Source of the DNA: Rhyacophila brunnea
Taxonomy: Eukaryota; Arthropoda; Insecta; Trichoptera; Rhyacophilidae
Direction: 5' to 3'
DNA: 64,000 bases
Assembly (NCBI GenBank): GCA_022495005.1
Contig: JAGYXB010000622.1
Location: forward strand, 248,001-312,000
Part shown: in pieces, positions 46,869 to 58,699 of the stretch
Layout of the letters: each line of letters begins with the position of its first letter
How positions within the stretch are numbered: the first letter of the stretch is position 1
The notes under the pieces: generated by a model
Seen by the model: the letters and a program-made list of their open reading frames with translations, nothing else
The model's database searches: none
Told to the model about the DNA's origin: nothing
Made by a program: the position numbers and the translations under genes

Positions 46869-49800
46869 CTAAATAATATAATATACTGTCATGGATTTAT
46901 ATTAAATTCTGAATTTATCGAAAATACCTTAATAAATAAGTTACAGTCCATACATACACATAATATGTACAGTCCAAGTCAAGATATAAGATTGGTAAAA
47001 TATTAACAAAGAACTTATTATACATAATATAATTTATATTATTCTAAGGTTTGAAAAAGGAGGTATCTTTAGGTTATAATTTAAGATCATATGGGCCTCC
47101 ACAGAGTGGAGGTATGTATTAACAGATTTTTGTTTATAAATGAAATTGATGTTAGCCACTTGTTTAACCTATTAGGTCCATACTCTGACTCCAAACATAA
47201 ATTGAAATCAATATGTTTGCCAGACGCAGATTACGAATCTGGGACCAACGACATTGTAAGCCGAGGCGGAAACCGCTCGACCATCGTGGGCGTAAAATTT
47301 TGTATGATATAATATTATCTGTAGACGTTGGCCAATTTCGATAGGTGAAAAATTGGTCTATATCAAGATAGGTATATAATTTTACTATATTTTGTGAGCC
47401 CTTTCGTTTGGTCAAACCAAAATTTCGTAATAATGATAGTATTTGATGGTTAGTGCTATAAACTTTAAAAATTGCGGATTTTTTCTCGGTTTACGTAAAT
47501 AAATAAAAAGTTCAACGCTGTTCAACCTCTTCTAATGTAAAATACCAGTTTTGAAATTATTATAAATTGACCGAAGATCGCAGATAAACTACTATAAATC
47601 AAATAATATTTATTAGATCAAGATTTTTTAAAACCAAATATCTCTTTTGCGTTCAGGAAATTATTGCATATTAACACAGATATGCATTTTACTATTCTTC
47701 ATTTAGAATATACGAATATATTTTTTTTCATCGTCAATTTTATTGTATCATCATAAATATATATCGGACTATATTATTAGTAAAGGCCCACATTCGTGAG
47801 CGAAAAAAACAAAGGTTATAGAAAGCATAATTCATAATGCCATCGGTCGATCAATCAATTTCATTGCAGAAAATTGCAATCAATTGCATACAATGATTGC
47901 TAAAAGTCGATCCACTTAATGGCCTCGAAAGCAGATTTTATCTTTGCTAAATTAAACTAACTTGTCATTACCATAATTTATGGCTGCATGATGCATCTTA
48001 TAAAACCTAATTGGGCAACACCAAGAAGCCCACAATTATCACGGAGCGTTGTTATCCCAAGTCAAATCCGTTACGTGTTATTTCAAAAATTTACCGCTTT
48101 ACTTTTCGGTATGATTAATTACGTTCATTTTTCAAATCACATTCACTCTTCAATTGTTTTTCAAGGTTCTTATTTTGATTTAAGAATGGTTAGATGAGTG
48201 GGTGGAGCTTTTCAAAACAAAACAAAAAAACACCTTTTTAGCTATTCAATAGCAATAAAAAACTAGATGTACCTACTGCATAAATAACCACATCTGATTT
48301 ATGAAGTTTACCAATATAATGTAGGTTACCATTTTTTATATGTGGTCAGTAGCCAAATTTATAGTATAGTATTATTAATTAAAAACTCACAGATTTTAAT
48401 AAAAATACTTGTTAGTCATTAGACAACGCTACAATATTTTGGATAAAATAAAATAATGCACACCAACCAGCCCATACCGTACCCCATAACCCATAACCCA
48501 ACCAACTCTTGCCTAAAAGGTTATGTGAAGCACTTTTAGTTGTTTATGTCTCGGAATGTCTTAAGAGCAAATACTGTCATGTAAAGACTTGAGTTGTCAC
48601 ACACTTAAGTGTGCTTTTACTGACTTTACTTTCTTTAAGTCTCGTGCTAGAAGAGCGAATAAAACACAAATTAAGATAAATAAAAGCTGTTGAACCTACT
48701 ACAAGGTGAGATTCTTTTTCTCATTAACCCTATTGTGTCGCATTTTTTTAAATGTGGTCAAGTCCAAGAGCTGGTTGGACCGATATGAGTGCGTCTTTCT
48801 TTCCATGATATGACATTCTCAAAGGATAAGGCTTGCATACCTACTATGATTCATAGACACTTGGATGTGTACCTAAATTGATCAGCAAGACCAAATTGGA
48901 CGGTTTGCCAATAAAGCAACCATGTCCACCGTGAAAGCATAAAGAACGACTGTATATGCCTGCCTTTTTCGGATCTATTTCACCTGATATGGCAGATTTT
49001 ATTTGCCACATCCTACGCTATCAGACGGATGGTTTGCTTTCCGAGTGAGGAGAAGGAACTCATCGACATCCACTTATCTAAGGCCCCATAAACTTAAATA
49101 CAAACAGATATAATATGATATATCCCAACTGGAGAACTTAAGTTATATCCCATTGTACTACTAACTGCGCTAACCAAATCAAACTTCGTTATAATACGTC
49201 TAAGTAAGTCTGGTATATTAATGAGTATTATCGACACAGCATGAAAGTACACTATAGAAAAAAATATGAAGATTGACAATCAATTTCTTTAAACCATCCC
49301 TAGGTCTTAGTAAATCTAAACAAACATGTGAGTTTTAAACAGCGTGTTAAATAATTGCGATTGTTGTATGTATTATTACAGATTAATAAAATTACTATAT
49401 TATTATACTATTAATCATTCTGCGCTACTGCACGTGTACGAATTTACTGACGTTGTTTCATTGAATTTGTAAACTTTTGTCGTGATTCTTGTTTATAGCA
49501 CGGCTACGGTAAACTAATTTATTTTGTATCGAGGCGAGAAAACATAAATCCTCTCACTTGTATCAGAATTGACAATAAGAACCCTAATAAGAAATAACTA
49601 CACATATTATGGTAATCGGAAAATTTTGTTTCCTATAGGTTCTTACCACACTTCACAATAATAAGACACTATATCTATTAAATATTACATCAGGCAGTTA
49701 CTAAATTCACCCAATTAGTCACTAGCCTCAGAGCATACGGAAAGCTCAAGGCCACGCCATTTCCCTGGGTCCATCATCACGTCCTTCGCCTCTTATCAAG

Positions 49801-50329
49801 TCAACTATGCAGCCCGTGGATATTTTTTTTTTAATTCGCTGCAGGGTAATGAGAGATCACCTACAAGAAACTATGGGGTTCTGCCATAATAACGCGCATA
49901 TCGCACAATCAAACGGCATCCGGATCACTTGTCCCATAAACATGAAACAGCCGTTTATGATTATATCTACCATAAAGAGCTAAGTAATACGTCTGCTCAT
50001 TATTCTAAGGTGGTCCGCAAGTATATTGGTAGGCATTTACTATAATATTTTTTTCAATGTAAGGGTGCAATACCAATACAACTGTGAATCGTTTTGCCGT
50101 ACCCATGGTGCCACTATATAATGATTTACCTATATCAGTCTACAGTTGCAGATATAGCTCTAAAATTCCGCGGAGACATCGATTCTCAAAACATAAAGCT
50201 TATCACCGAGAATCACTTTCCAATATTATTGGTCCTTTCTCGTATTATAAGTAAAATGGTAATTCAATATTAAAACAATAAAACTTCACATTTGTAATAT
50301 TTCAATTAATTAAATCATTTATTTTTCAG
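46869..50329. other. AT-rich stretch upstream of the gene
   Basis: Besides the family 2 element at 47.1 kb I can support nothing. Less AT-rich blocks lie at 48740-49080 and 49730-49960. The latter could hold the missing first exon and 5' untranslated region of the gene (a possible ATG at 49807). Confidence 0.4.
47091..47295 (-). repeat. tRNA-derived SINE (family 2)
   Basis: Minus strand: GATGGTCGAGCGGTTTCCGC CTCGGC, then CCCAGATTCGTAATCTGCG, form a head with an A box, a long variable region and a B box, as in leucine or serine tRNAs. The tail runs through TATGTTTGGAGTCAGAGTAT GGACC to CCTCCACTCTGTGGAGGCCC. This is the best preserved member of the family that includes 7.54, 8.61 and 9.06 kb. 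Confidence 0.7.
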
Positions 50330-50600
50330 TTGACATTTCGGCATGGAGCTTACTCACCCCAAAATCAGATTTTGGCTTCCATCACCCTACTATTGGCCGG
50401 TCTCGGAGTGACATTATCAGCGCCTCACGTACCGAGATTTAGTTCTCACGTGAGCTTCGCGACGCCCGCTCGGAGCTTTTCGCACGGCGTCGGAGATTTA
50501 GCGCCGGTCGCTGTCGCTCAGCGAACTACCCACGGACAGTTCCGGATAAAGCTTAGGCCTGAAGGACACAGGTTTTCTGGGTTTCGAAGCTTACATCATG
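50330..50600 (+). CDS. Putative secreted protein, exon 1 of 4 seen (5' incomplete)
   Basis: This exon follows ATTTATTTTTCAG and ends before GTATAA. It carries 90 codons plus one base. The open frame has no Met; residues 14-31 (ILASITLLLAGLGVTLSA) look like a signal peptide core followed by Pro, so the start codon should lie in a short upstream exon joined in phase 0. After the signal the chain is rich in Ser, His, Arg and Phe (PHVPRFSSHVSFATPARSFS). The exon is markedly richer in GC and CpG than its flanks, as expected of real coding sequence. Joined to the exons at 55469, 56154 and 63138 it gives at least 262 residues with a clean stop. I do not recognise the family. There are no enzyme motifs, cysteine frameworks or amidation sites (GKR/GRR) typical of neuropeptides. 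An extracellular matrix, cuticle or secreted regulatory protein are all possible. Confidence 0.8.
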
Positions 50601-50681
50601 GTATAAACAGTTCATTAATTTTATTTGATACAAAATTAAAAAGTCATTATTTCAATGATGTCGATATTACAAAATAATGTA

Positions 50682-51982
50682 CAAGGGTGGGTCAATAATT
50701 CCTTAGAAAAAAGCATTAAAACAGTTTTTATTTTTGTATTTTTTTTTTATTTCTCAACATAATCTCCTTGGAGCTCAATACACTTGGTTAGACGTTTCTC
50801 AATATTTTTTAAACTGTCAGAAAAATAAGTTTTCGGAAGGTCCTCAAAATAAGCATTTGTCCGATCGATGACTTCTTCATTTGAAAAAAAACGCTGTCCA
50901 CTTAGCCATTTTTTTAAGTTTGGGAAAAGGAAAAAGTCACTGGGGGCTAAATCTGGCGAATACGGTGGGTGGTCGACCAATTTAAACTTCAATTCTTCAA
51001 TTTTAGCCATTGATCGTAAACATGTGTGAACACGGGCATTGTCCTGATGAAAGAGGATTTTTTTCCCGTTTAAATGAGGCCGTTTTTCTTCAATTTCGTT
51101 TTTTAGCTGGTCCAATAAAGATGCATAATAATCCCCTGTTATTGTTTTTCCTTTTTCCAAATAGTCAACGAAATAATTTCACGTGCATCCCAAAATACAG
51201 TAGCCATAACCTTACCAGCTGATTTTACGGTTTTCGCCTTCTTTGGACATGGTTTGCCTTCGCAATCCACTGCTTTGACTGTTCTTTCGTCTCGGGAGTA
51301 TAGTGGTGTATCCATGTTTCATCTACAGTCACAAAGCGACGAAAAATTCATCCGGATTGCGTTGCATGAGCGACAACAGGGCTTTAGAGGCCACCACCCT
51401 ATTGCGTTTATTGTCGACTGTGAGCAAACGCGGCACCCATCTTGCAGAAATATTTTCATGCCCAATTTGTCATGTAAAATAGAAATGACGCTACCTTTTG
51501 AGATCCCTGTAACCTCAATTATCTCACTCAACTTTAATCTTCGGTCACTTAACACCATATCGTGGATTTTATTGATCATTTCTGGTGAAGTCACCTCTAC
51601 AGGACGTCCTGAGCGTGGTTCATCCTTTGTTGATGTACGACCACGTTTAAATTCATTTAACCAGCTATAAATAGTTGCAAGTGAAGGAGCAGATATGCCG
51701 TGAACTAAATCCAACTCATTTTTTATTTCCTTTGCTGTTAACCCTTTTATATTAAAAATGTTTAATAACAGCTCTAAACTCAATTTTCTCCATTTTTCAT
51801 TTTTCCATTTTCCACAAGCAAATTTTTTTTTTAAATGTACGAGAAACACACAAGAACCCGACCAATCTGATTGAAACTTCGCAGCATACTGAATCGGTAG
51901 TGCCGCTGCATGAAAACAAACCGCTTACAGTACTAGTCGCGCCACCTGTCGGCTTTTCTAAGGACTTATTGACCCACCCTCG
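50682..51982 (-). mobile_element. mariner element, copy 2, in intron 1
   Basis: 1301 bp, flanked by TA on both sides. The ends are CAAGGGTGGGTCAATAATTC and, in reverse, CGAGGGTGGGTCAATAAGTC. It lies in the first known intron of the secreted-protein gene, 81 bp after the donor site, opposite to the gene. It is very similar to copy 1 at 22.06 kb. Confidence 0.95.
50747..51849 (-). pseudogene. mariner transposase pseudogene, copy 2
   Basis: Better preserved than copy 1. From 51849 the frame gives the N-terminal DNA-binding part with two helix-turn-helix segments (IFNIKGLTAKEIKNEL; LSEIIEVTGISKGSVISIL), separated by the basic linker RSGRP. The catalytic part shows TVDETW, HQDNARVHTC and YSPDLAPSDFF; 34 residues separate the second and third Asp, as in mariner (D,D34D). 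The frame is lost by single missing bases near 51465 (A run after GMK) and 51173 (T run after EII), and by one missing base near 51248-51262 that copy 1 shares. It ends GDYVEK at 50747. It is not expected to be active. Confidence 0.92.
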
Positions 51983-52339
51983 TACCTACCTAGGCTACAT
52001 TTAAAAAAATTGAGATTTTAGAGATGGCCAATAATAGACAATAAAATAAAATGGTAATTAAATTTACTAAAATATTGAGAATAATAATTATATTGGGACA
52101 GCATTTTGAATCTATTTATAGGGTAAGAGGGGACTTATCCTAAGGATGTAATTGTTTATATTGTCAGTTTTCAATTGATGATCGTGATCGTTTGAATATG
52201 TGTATTAATTTATTTATTTAAAAAAGACACATTGGGCATATAACAAATTATTATTAAATTAAATTCATGAAAAATTGAAATTAAACAATAAAATAGAATT
52301 TTAAAAACGTTACGTTATCTAGACTACAAGACTTACGAA

Positions 52340-53340
52340 ATTCTTGCACTGTCTCAAGAAAGCTGTAATATACCTGTCACGGAATGGTTCGGGGTCACGA
52401 CCGGAGTCAGACAGGGTTGTGTCCTTGCACCGTTTCTCTTTATCATTCTCTTTGACTTCATACTACGGAAGTCAATACCACCCGACCGAGGCATACCTGT
52501 CACCCCCACGGTGAAGCTATGCGACCTGGAATACGCCGATGATGCTGTCCTATTCGACAACTCAATCGAGGGCATTCAAGAGACAATCGACAGGTTGCAT
52601 AACAACTCCTCTCGCGTTGGTTTGAAAATCAACGCGAAGAAAAACCAACGTCTTGTGTAATAGCACCTGTCCTGATCCAGATTTCCCTCTGATTAGCGAT
52701 GGACAGAGCATCGAGAGCGTCGACAGCTTCAAGTACCTGGGGGTACACATCACGGGAGATGGCATTTTGCAGAAAGAGCTCGCTATCCGAATGGGAATGG
52801 CTGGAGCAACATTCAACTTGATGCGAAATGTCTGGGACTCACGATTGTACTCGGTCAAAACCAAATGCCGCCTATTCTACTCTTGCATTCTGATGGTGCT
52901 GCTTTACGGTAGCGAATCATGGCACCTTACGAAGGCTCAGAGCAACCGTATACTGAGCTTCGAAAACAGATGTTTGCGACGAATACTGGGTGTGCGGTGG
53001 TATGACTTTAGGAGCAACGAGGAGATAAGAGAACATACCAAGCAGCCTCTCATCACGCTGAAAGTGAAGAGGCGACGTTGGACCTGGCTCGGCCACGTGC
53101 TGCGGATGCCAGAAGAGAACTTCAACCTGGCTTGCCTGTTCTTCAAGCTGACCGGATTCCGGCGTCCTGGAAGGCCGCTAAATACAATCTACAGAGTGTA
53201 TACGGCGGAGCTACGGGATGCTGGTTTGACCTGGAACGAAGCAAGAAGACTGGCGAGCGACAGGGATTCTTGGAGGCGCCGCGTGGTGTCCATATGCTCC
53301 AGTTAAGGGGCGGATATGGGCAAAGAAGAAAGAAGATAGT
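52340..53340 (+). pseudogene. RTE-like LINE fragment, RT core to C-terminus
   Basis: From 52377 a frame reads TEWFGVTTGVRQGCVLAPFL F, the RT motif before the active site, and then LEYADDAVLFDNS with the YADD active site at about 52533. An extra A in the run near 52638-52645 shifts the frame. It resumes at 52653 and runs 217 residues, with SFKYLGVHITGDG, LYGSESWHLTKAQSNR, RRRWTWLGHVLRMPEEN and a final DSWRRRVVSICSS before a stop at 53306. These are the post-active-site parts of RTE/BovB-type non-LTR elements. The endonuclease and first half of RT are missing (5' truncation, usual for LINEs). Relatively few breaks, so fairly young. Located in intron 1 in the sense orientation. Confidence 0.9.
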
Positions 53341-54322
53341 ATATATATATACACATAGTACCTACGAAGGTACGAAATGAATTGACACCTGTATACACAT
53401 GTATATATAGTCTAAAATTGACACAATAATTTTATGTTTACAGAAAGTGCAAGTGATTTTTTATCATTGGTTAGATCGGTATATCCCAGTTACATTACAA
53501 AAAACTTTTTAACTTAGAGCTAACATTTTAGCAGGTGGTTAATGGACTAAGTTAATAAATAATTTATTATTAAAAATATGAAAATATTTAGAATTCCACT
53601 TTATCAAATTATCAGTTGTGTAAATTATTGTAATATTTGATAATTGTGACACTAACTCGTATTCAAATTTAATTGTTGTTAATGTTTTTTAAAGATTCAC
53701 CCACTGCGTTGTCATATTTTCAATGATAAGTGGTTTTGATGTGTCAATCAAATAAACTAAGTAAACAGATCTATCTGACAATTAAGTGTGTTTAACCAAT
53801 GGCAATCATTGCCTACATTTACAGAATACTTGTGTGTGGGCGAGCTGTCAGTGTTGGTAAATAATCAATTTGATCATAATATTTAGTGAGGTACCTTATT
53901 ATAATAATTAATCTTGTTGGAAACATTAGGTAATAGCGTCGAGTTTTCATTGTTTTATCGGCAGGCTTTTGATTTATTTGTGTCTCGAAATCGAAATTAA
54001 AAATTGGTGTATTACTATTACAAAAGGCAACTATAATTAGTCAGATAGGTAGCTATAATAAAGTTTAGTCTGCGAATCTGTTGCTTTAATTTATAGCTTT
54101 AAAGAGATAATAATCTTATTAAACTTTTAAAAGGTTGGACAACATCAATGAAAGTTACATAAATATGAAAGAATAAGTGTTAGAAAATTACTAAAGATCT
54201 ACCTGTAGTAATTGATCCTCATATATCTTATAATAAGCTTAAAATTTGAATGATAGCTGCCATAAGTATCTAATATTTATGAGATGGTAGGTAGTAAGTA
54301 CCTATCTTATATTGGTTTATAG
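53341..54322. other. Intronic AT-rich spacer
   Basis: I see no feature beyond a short (AT)n/(CA)n mix right after the LINE. Confidence 0.4.
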
Positions 54323-55312
54323 CAGGGATTTCCAACCCTGTTCCCGCGGGATTTGCCATAGTGCCCGCTGACCGATGTTTGTTTCATTGTTGCCAAGTCA
54401 AAATTTAAAATTTCAGTAGATTTTGACAAAAAATTCAGTAGATTTCATAAAATATCAGTAGATTTTGGAAAATGTAGTATATTAGATATAATTTAAGACT
54501 AATAAGGATAAAAATAACTAATAATATTAATTTATTGTAAACAATGATGATATTAATGGGTAAAATGGCGCTCTTGGGTAGAGTTACAATGCTTTCTTCG
54601 TCAATTTAGAAGTGTAACACATTAAAAAAGATCGTGCGTAAATCATTTCAAGTTTATTATTAAAATAATCATCAGTAAACTTACAAATATGGAGAAACAC
54701 AAATATCAGTAGATTTCTTGAATTTCGAAAAAAAATCAAAAATTCAGTATATTGGCAAAAAATATCAGTAGATCTACTGAAATTTCAGTAGACATGGCAA
54801 CACTGGTTTGTTTATGACTAATTGTTGTCTGACTATTCTGCTAGAGCACTGGATGGGGAGAGCGAGACAGCAATTTTAACTCTTATTTTTTACTTCTCTT
54901 CTCTTCGTTTGCCATTGCGATTGTGATTTCCGCACCAATCGAATCGGATCGGAACGGCAATATAGTTCGCTCAAATTGTCTGCTTTCTTTCGTCTCCATC
55001 ATCATCACTATCTCACCGATGAGAATCTTTATGATTTTTTACTAACATAAATACCACCATACATACTCTCCTAATTGTGAGGCACTGGCCAATGAAACAT
55101 AATGCTAAAGATCACACTGACTTGAAAGATTGATATAATTTCTTTATAACGTTTACTTTGTATGTGTGAGAATATAAATAATATATTTTTTTGTGTATAA
55201 TTTATTACATATTATGCCCATATATAAATTTATTTGAAAAAATAAGTGGTGCCCGCCGTCATACCGATATTTCAAAATGTGCTCTATAGTACAAAAAGGT
55301 TGGGAATCCCTG
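54323..55312. mobile_element. hAT-type non-autonomous element (outer) in intron 1
   Basis: CAGGGATTTCCAACCCTG at the left and AGGTTGGGAATCCCTG at the right are inverted copies. Next to them GTGCCCGCTGACCG and GTGGTGCCCGCCGTC also pair, as is usual for this type of hAT end. A second hAT element (54385-54805) is inserted inside. Without it the outer element would be about 560 bp. The presumed 8-bp duplication (GTTTATAG / GATGGACA) is not conserved. Confidence 0.75.
54385..54805. mobile_element. Nested hAT-type MITE with perfect 8-bp duplication
   Basis: The 421-bp element starts CATTGTTGCCAAGTC and ends GACATGGCAACACTG. GTTTGTTT is directly repeated on both sides (54377-54384 and 54806-54813). 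Inside, both arms carry several copies of TTCAGTAGATTT in loose tandem. The 8-bp duplication and CA[GT]TGTTGCC ends mark it as hAT. It is younger than the outer element. Confidence 0.92.
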
Positions 55313-55468
55313 GATGGACAAATATTTCAATCTTATGTAAAGTCAACAAAATATTTTTTTAAACTGTATCGAAAATAGATTATATAGATACCTCTACTTC
55401 CAGTACATTTACGATAGAAAAATCAATTTAAACAATAGGTATTAATATTACTGTTGAATAACTTCCAG

Positions 55469-55609
55469 GACTTGTTGAGGCGACGCCAGTATTTAAGGAT
55501 AACGTCAGATTCCAGGGATACCCGAGGGTGAAACCTTCGATACCATTTCCTCTTTACGGAAACTCTATTTCATCACATCCTCAACCATCGTTTGCTGATG
55601 ATACCCTCA
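55469..55609 (+). CDS. Putative secreted protein, exon 2
   Basis: The exon is bounded by TAACTTCCAG on the left and GTGAGTATAA on the right. It is phase 1 at both ends, contributing 47 codons (the first, Gly, split across the intron). It reads GLVEATPVFKDNVRFQGYPR and continues with PSIPFPLYGN and FADDT. The PS-I-P...YG-N part resembles PS-V-P...YG-H in exon 3. Intron 1, between 50601 and 55468, holds a mariner on the opposite strand, an RTE-like LINE and two nested hAT elements. Confidence 0.85.
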
Positions 55610-56153
55610 GTGAGTATAATTTAGTTAATTGTAACACAACTTTGTGATAGTATTCCATGTTAATCTTGATTATTAATTCCATCCACATAATAATCCAGAT
55701 GGTATTTTATAGGTAGAATTCCATTCTATAATAGTATTATAATAAATAGATTAAATTCTTCAAATTAGTTGTTTAATCGATAGTTGTTTCGATTGTTACG
55801 CCTGAACATTTTCGAAAAAAAAATAAGAATAGAGAAGGCTCTGTGGAGACGTTTATCCTTAATCAAAAAACTATTTAGGCAATGGGCCAGATAAAAAACT
55901 GTACCTATGCATTTTTCAACTTTACATAATATTGTCTTGGTCAGATACGAAATGATATTTCTATCTTTTTTTATAACACTACAACTATATTGTGGCTTCA
56001 CCGGAAATCGATCACAAAACCTTCGGTATTGGAAACCAATGCCTTCTGTATTGGACTACGATTATGATAATATGACAAGATATCTGATCTGGTCCAAATT
56101 TGTTTCTAGTCATCATTCAAGCTGGGTACTGGGTTATGATTTAATATTTTCAG
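55610..56153. other. Intron 2 of the secreted-protein gene
   Basis: AT-rich, 544 bp. The donor is GTGAGTATAA, the acceptor TTAATATTTTCAG. An open frame from 55907 runs into exon 3, but its part before 56154 has no support. Confidence 0.7.
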
Positions 56154-56324
56154 GTCATTTAGAGCCATTCAACGTACAAGTTCTTCCGGCATCTCCATAC
56201 AGAGTTGATTCACCAAATGCTGAGTCTCTGTGGCCCGAAGGACTATTTGTGCCACCTTCCGTTCCACTTGTTCCCTATGGCCACAATGACAAAAGTGACT
56301 CGGAAGGATACGCTGACCATTATG
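56154..56324 (+). CDS. Putative secreted protein, exon 3
   Basis: The exon lies between TTAATATTTTCAG and GTAAGAAA, again phase 1 on both sides, with 57 codons. It reads SHLEPFNVQVLPASPYRVDS and then PPSVPLVPYGHNDKSDSEGY ADHY. Pro makes up a large share. Its similarity to exon 2 (LVE/HLE start, YPRV/PYRV, PS[IV]P, YG, FADD/YADH) and the matching phases suggest the two arose by exon duplication. Intron 2 is only 544 bp, the shortest in the gene. Confidence 0.88.
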
Positions 56325-57102
56325 GTAAGAAAAACTTTTTTTCAATAATTTTTTAGCCAAATAACTCATATGACTCAATTCTTTACTGTAGTGATGTGCA
56401 CTTGTTGTGGGCAGTATTTAGAAACATATTGATTTATTATACCACTTTCAAATGTAAATAATCAATACAATTTTGTCTCAAATTGCATCTTCTGGATAGA
56501 ACAATTCCTGTCATATCCATTATTATTATATTATAAATATATTATCAAGGAGGCACGCGTGAATAAATTGAACCTTTAAACTTTAAACCATCCGAATAAG
56601 AGAAAGCTAACTACATCATTATATGCGAGTTCCTATTGTGATAGTTAGTTACTGACCAATTTATATACATAATATAAAGTATGTAGTTTTGATTGGCATC
56701 ATTATTAGAGTGCCCAGCATTAATAACGAAACTTGGCTGCACTTTATGCACAATAAAGCCCATCAAAAATCGTTACATGCTACAAGTCTTCTGGATTTTT
56801 TGATTGTAACAACTCGTCATTATTTATTTACATTTTCCATCTAAAGAAATCTGACAGTGATGTACGTTTTATCCAATTTTGTTCAGGGATAAAATTTTTT
56901 TTCACAGCGACACAATAAGATTTTCGTGAATACCTGTCCATATTGGACAGGTAGGTACTGTACACTGTTGGTACAAATCATACTTTTTTGACCCTAATTA
57001 TTATTTTTCTTTTCTGTGTTACTAGCTAATTGAATTTTATGTCAATATTATTTTATTAATACTATCGACCGAAGGTACATGATGGAAAAAGAATTTAAAT
57101 TC

Positions 57103-57243
57103 TAATGGATTTAGGTTTTATACTATTCCATTTGAGTCGTTTTTTGCGACCCGGGTTTTGCCTTTCGGCATCTTCAGGCGCTGTGTATACTCACCAAAAG
57201 GCAAACACACACAAATCGAATAGTACAAAACTTAAATCCATTA
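57103..57243. mobile_element. 141-bp inverted-repeat element
   Basis: TAATGGATTTAGGTTTTATA CTATTC pairs with GAATAGTACAAAACTTAAAT CCATTA in reverse, with three mismatches. The core has GCGACCCGGGTTTTGCCTTT CGGCATCTTCAGG, that is CCTGAAGATGCCGAAAGGCA on the other strand. Such GAAGATGCCGAAAGGC segments are common in dispersed insect repeats. It could be a MITE or a Penelope-like remnant. Confidence 0.6.
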
Positions 57244-57465
57244 TGTTATTTATTAATTATAAAGATATGTGCGAATTAATAATTCCTGACATGTTATGAT
57301 ATTGTATAATTATAATATTGTGAATGGTTAAAGTTAAAGCAAGGCCTTGAGCACATCTACTTTTTAAACCTCTTGCTAAATCTGTGGATGAATCAGTTCA
57401 ATCTAATGTACAAACGAGGCGGGAAGGCAAACATGCGAAAAAGGTGACAGTACCTAGATCTTAAT

Positions 57466-57517
57466 CTGATGCATATTGCGGAGATATAAGCGTGCCGAAT
57501 GCCTTTTCACTCGCACT
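57466..57517 (+). repeat. Dispersed 50-bp repeat
   Basis: TATTGCGGAGATATAAGCGT GCCGAATGCCTTTTCACTCG CACT, matching the minus strand of 43158-43208. Confidence 0.65.
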
Positions 57518-58267
57518 TATGGTTCGTTTTTATTCAGGCCTTACTCTTGATGCCAAACGGATTTCAAAACGTATTTTTTTCTCGCAGACTGGTTGAGAAT
57601 AACATAAACACTTTTTCTTTTAATGACTATTAGACCCAAAACGCGGTTTCTTAATAAATACATACTTATTTATGTATACCAGTTTTCGCTATACATATTA
57701 AGATGCCGTATACACTATAGTGTACAGTTACTAATATTTACAAAACCTAATTACGGATTCATTGCTTTGATTGGGAATTACTCATTCATTAATTCTATAC
57801 ATTATTGCATTTTTTATTATTCGCTAGGGCATTGCACAAAGCAATATTTGATTAATTTAAAAACACTACAAGAGCCCTTTCAATCAATGTTTCATAGCGT
57901 CAATATTGCATCACGACTTTATTTTATGATAGTGATAGTTTCCTAGTTTGATTTAGTATTGATTTATATATATTTGGATTCGTGAAGAAATAATGTTCAG
58001 ACCAATAACATCAAATTTATAATCTTCTTCATATATCAAATGCGGTGTTTTTTTCCAGCTGGAATGCATCAGTAAAGCGTTCCGGAAATTACTTTTACGC
58101 AACCTTTGTTCGCAACATTATTTTTAATGTAGGTACCTACCATGTTTTTTTTTCATAATTTTATGTTTTGGAATTTTATTACCAATCAATGTATCTATGT
58201 TCTATATAATATATAATATTATTTTCAGTCTGCTTACGTTCGTTTGCGTGATATTTTATCCAACTAC

Positions 58268-58640
58268 ATCATCATCATCATCAGCCGGTGTCGATCCGTT
58301 GCTGGATAAAGGCTTCCCCTAGCTCCTTCCACTTGTCTCAATCCCTAATTCTTCGCTGCCACATAAATCCACAAAATTTGTTAGTTCGTCTATCCGGGGG
58401 GTTTTGAGACGTCCCTGTGGTATTTTAGTGTCCATCGGGTACTACTATATGATAGCATTCGTCCAGCGGTTGTCTATTCGCCAAGTGACATGTCCAGCCC
58501 ATTGCCATTGTATCTGCTCAGCGACCTCTATTACATTGAGTAGGTACTCATGTCTCTTTCCATAACCATTGGTTTATTTTGAGATATTTCCGCGTCATGC
58601 CCAATTGATTGCGTGAACTGGAACCAACCCTGGAATGTTT
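58268..58640 (-). pseudogene. LINE C-terminal fragment with (ATG)n tail, second copy
   Basis: The minus strand gives GRSANRQPLDE-like pieces and, near the end, a frame with CGFMWQRRIRD and DKWKELGEAFIQQRIDTG. This matches the end of the 46.4-kb fragment (STWQRNAQDREKW...QQWIDSG). (CAT)5 at 58268-58282 is the 3' tail. Several frameshifts and stops: an old copy. Confidence 0.75.
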
Positions 58641-58699
58641 TTAAAAAACATAGGAGTACCGGTGCATCTCATACTACTAATGATGGCGCTGTATGAGGA

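Larger units (their letters stand above)
56325..58267. other. First part of intron 3
   Basis: AT-rich. Contains only the short inverted-repeat element at 57.1 kb and the dispersed 50-bp repeat at 57.47 kb. Confidence 0.5.

Noticed and set aside
48470..48505. CCCATAACCCATAACCC resembling a telomere repeat
   Set aside because: Only about three imperfect units; insect telomeres usually use TTAGG; likely chance.
48740..49080. Less AT-rich stretch that could be an exon or retroelement
   Set aside because: All frames have stops at short intervals and no motif or pair of splice sites is convincing.
55907..56153. Extension of exon 3 to the left in an open frame
   Set aside because: The acceptor at 56153 and the phase shared with exon 2 define the exon better; the extra part is AT-rich and lacks any similarity to the rest of the protein.
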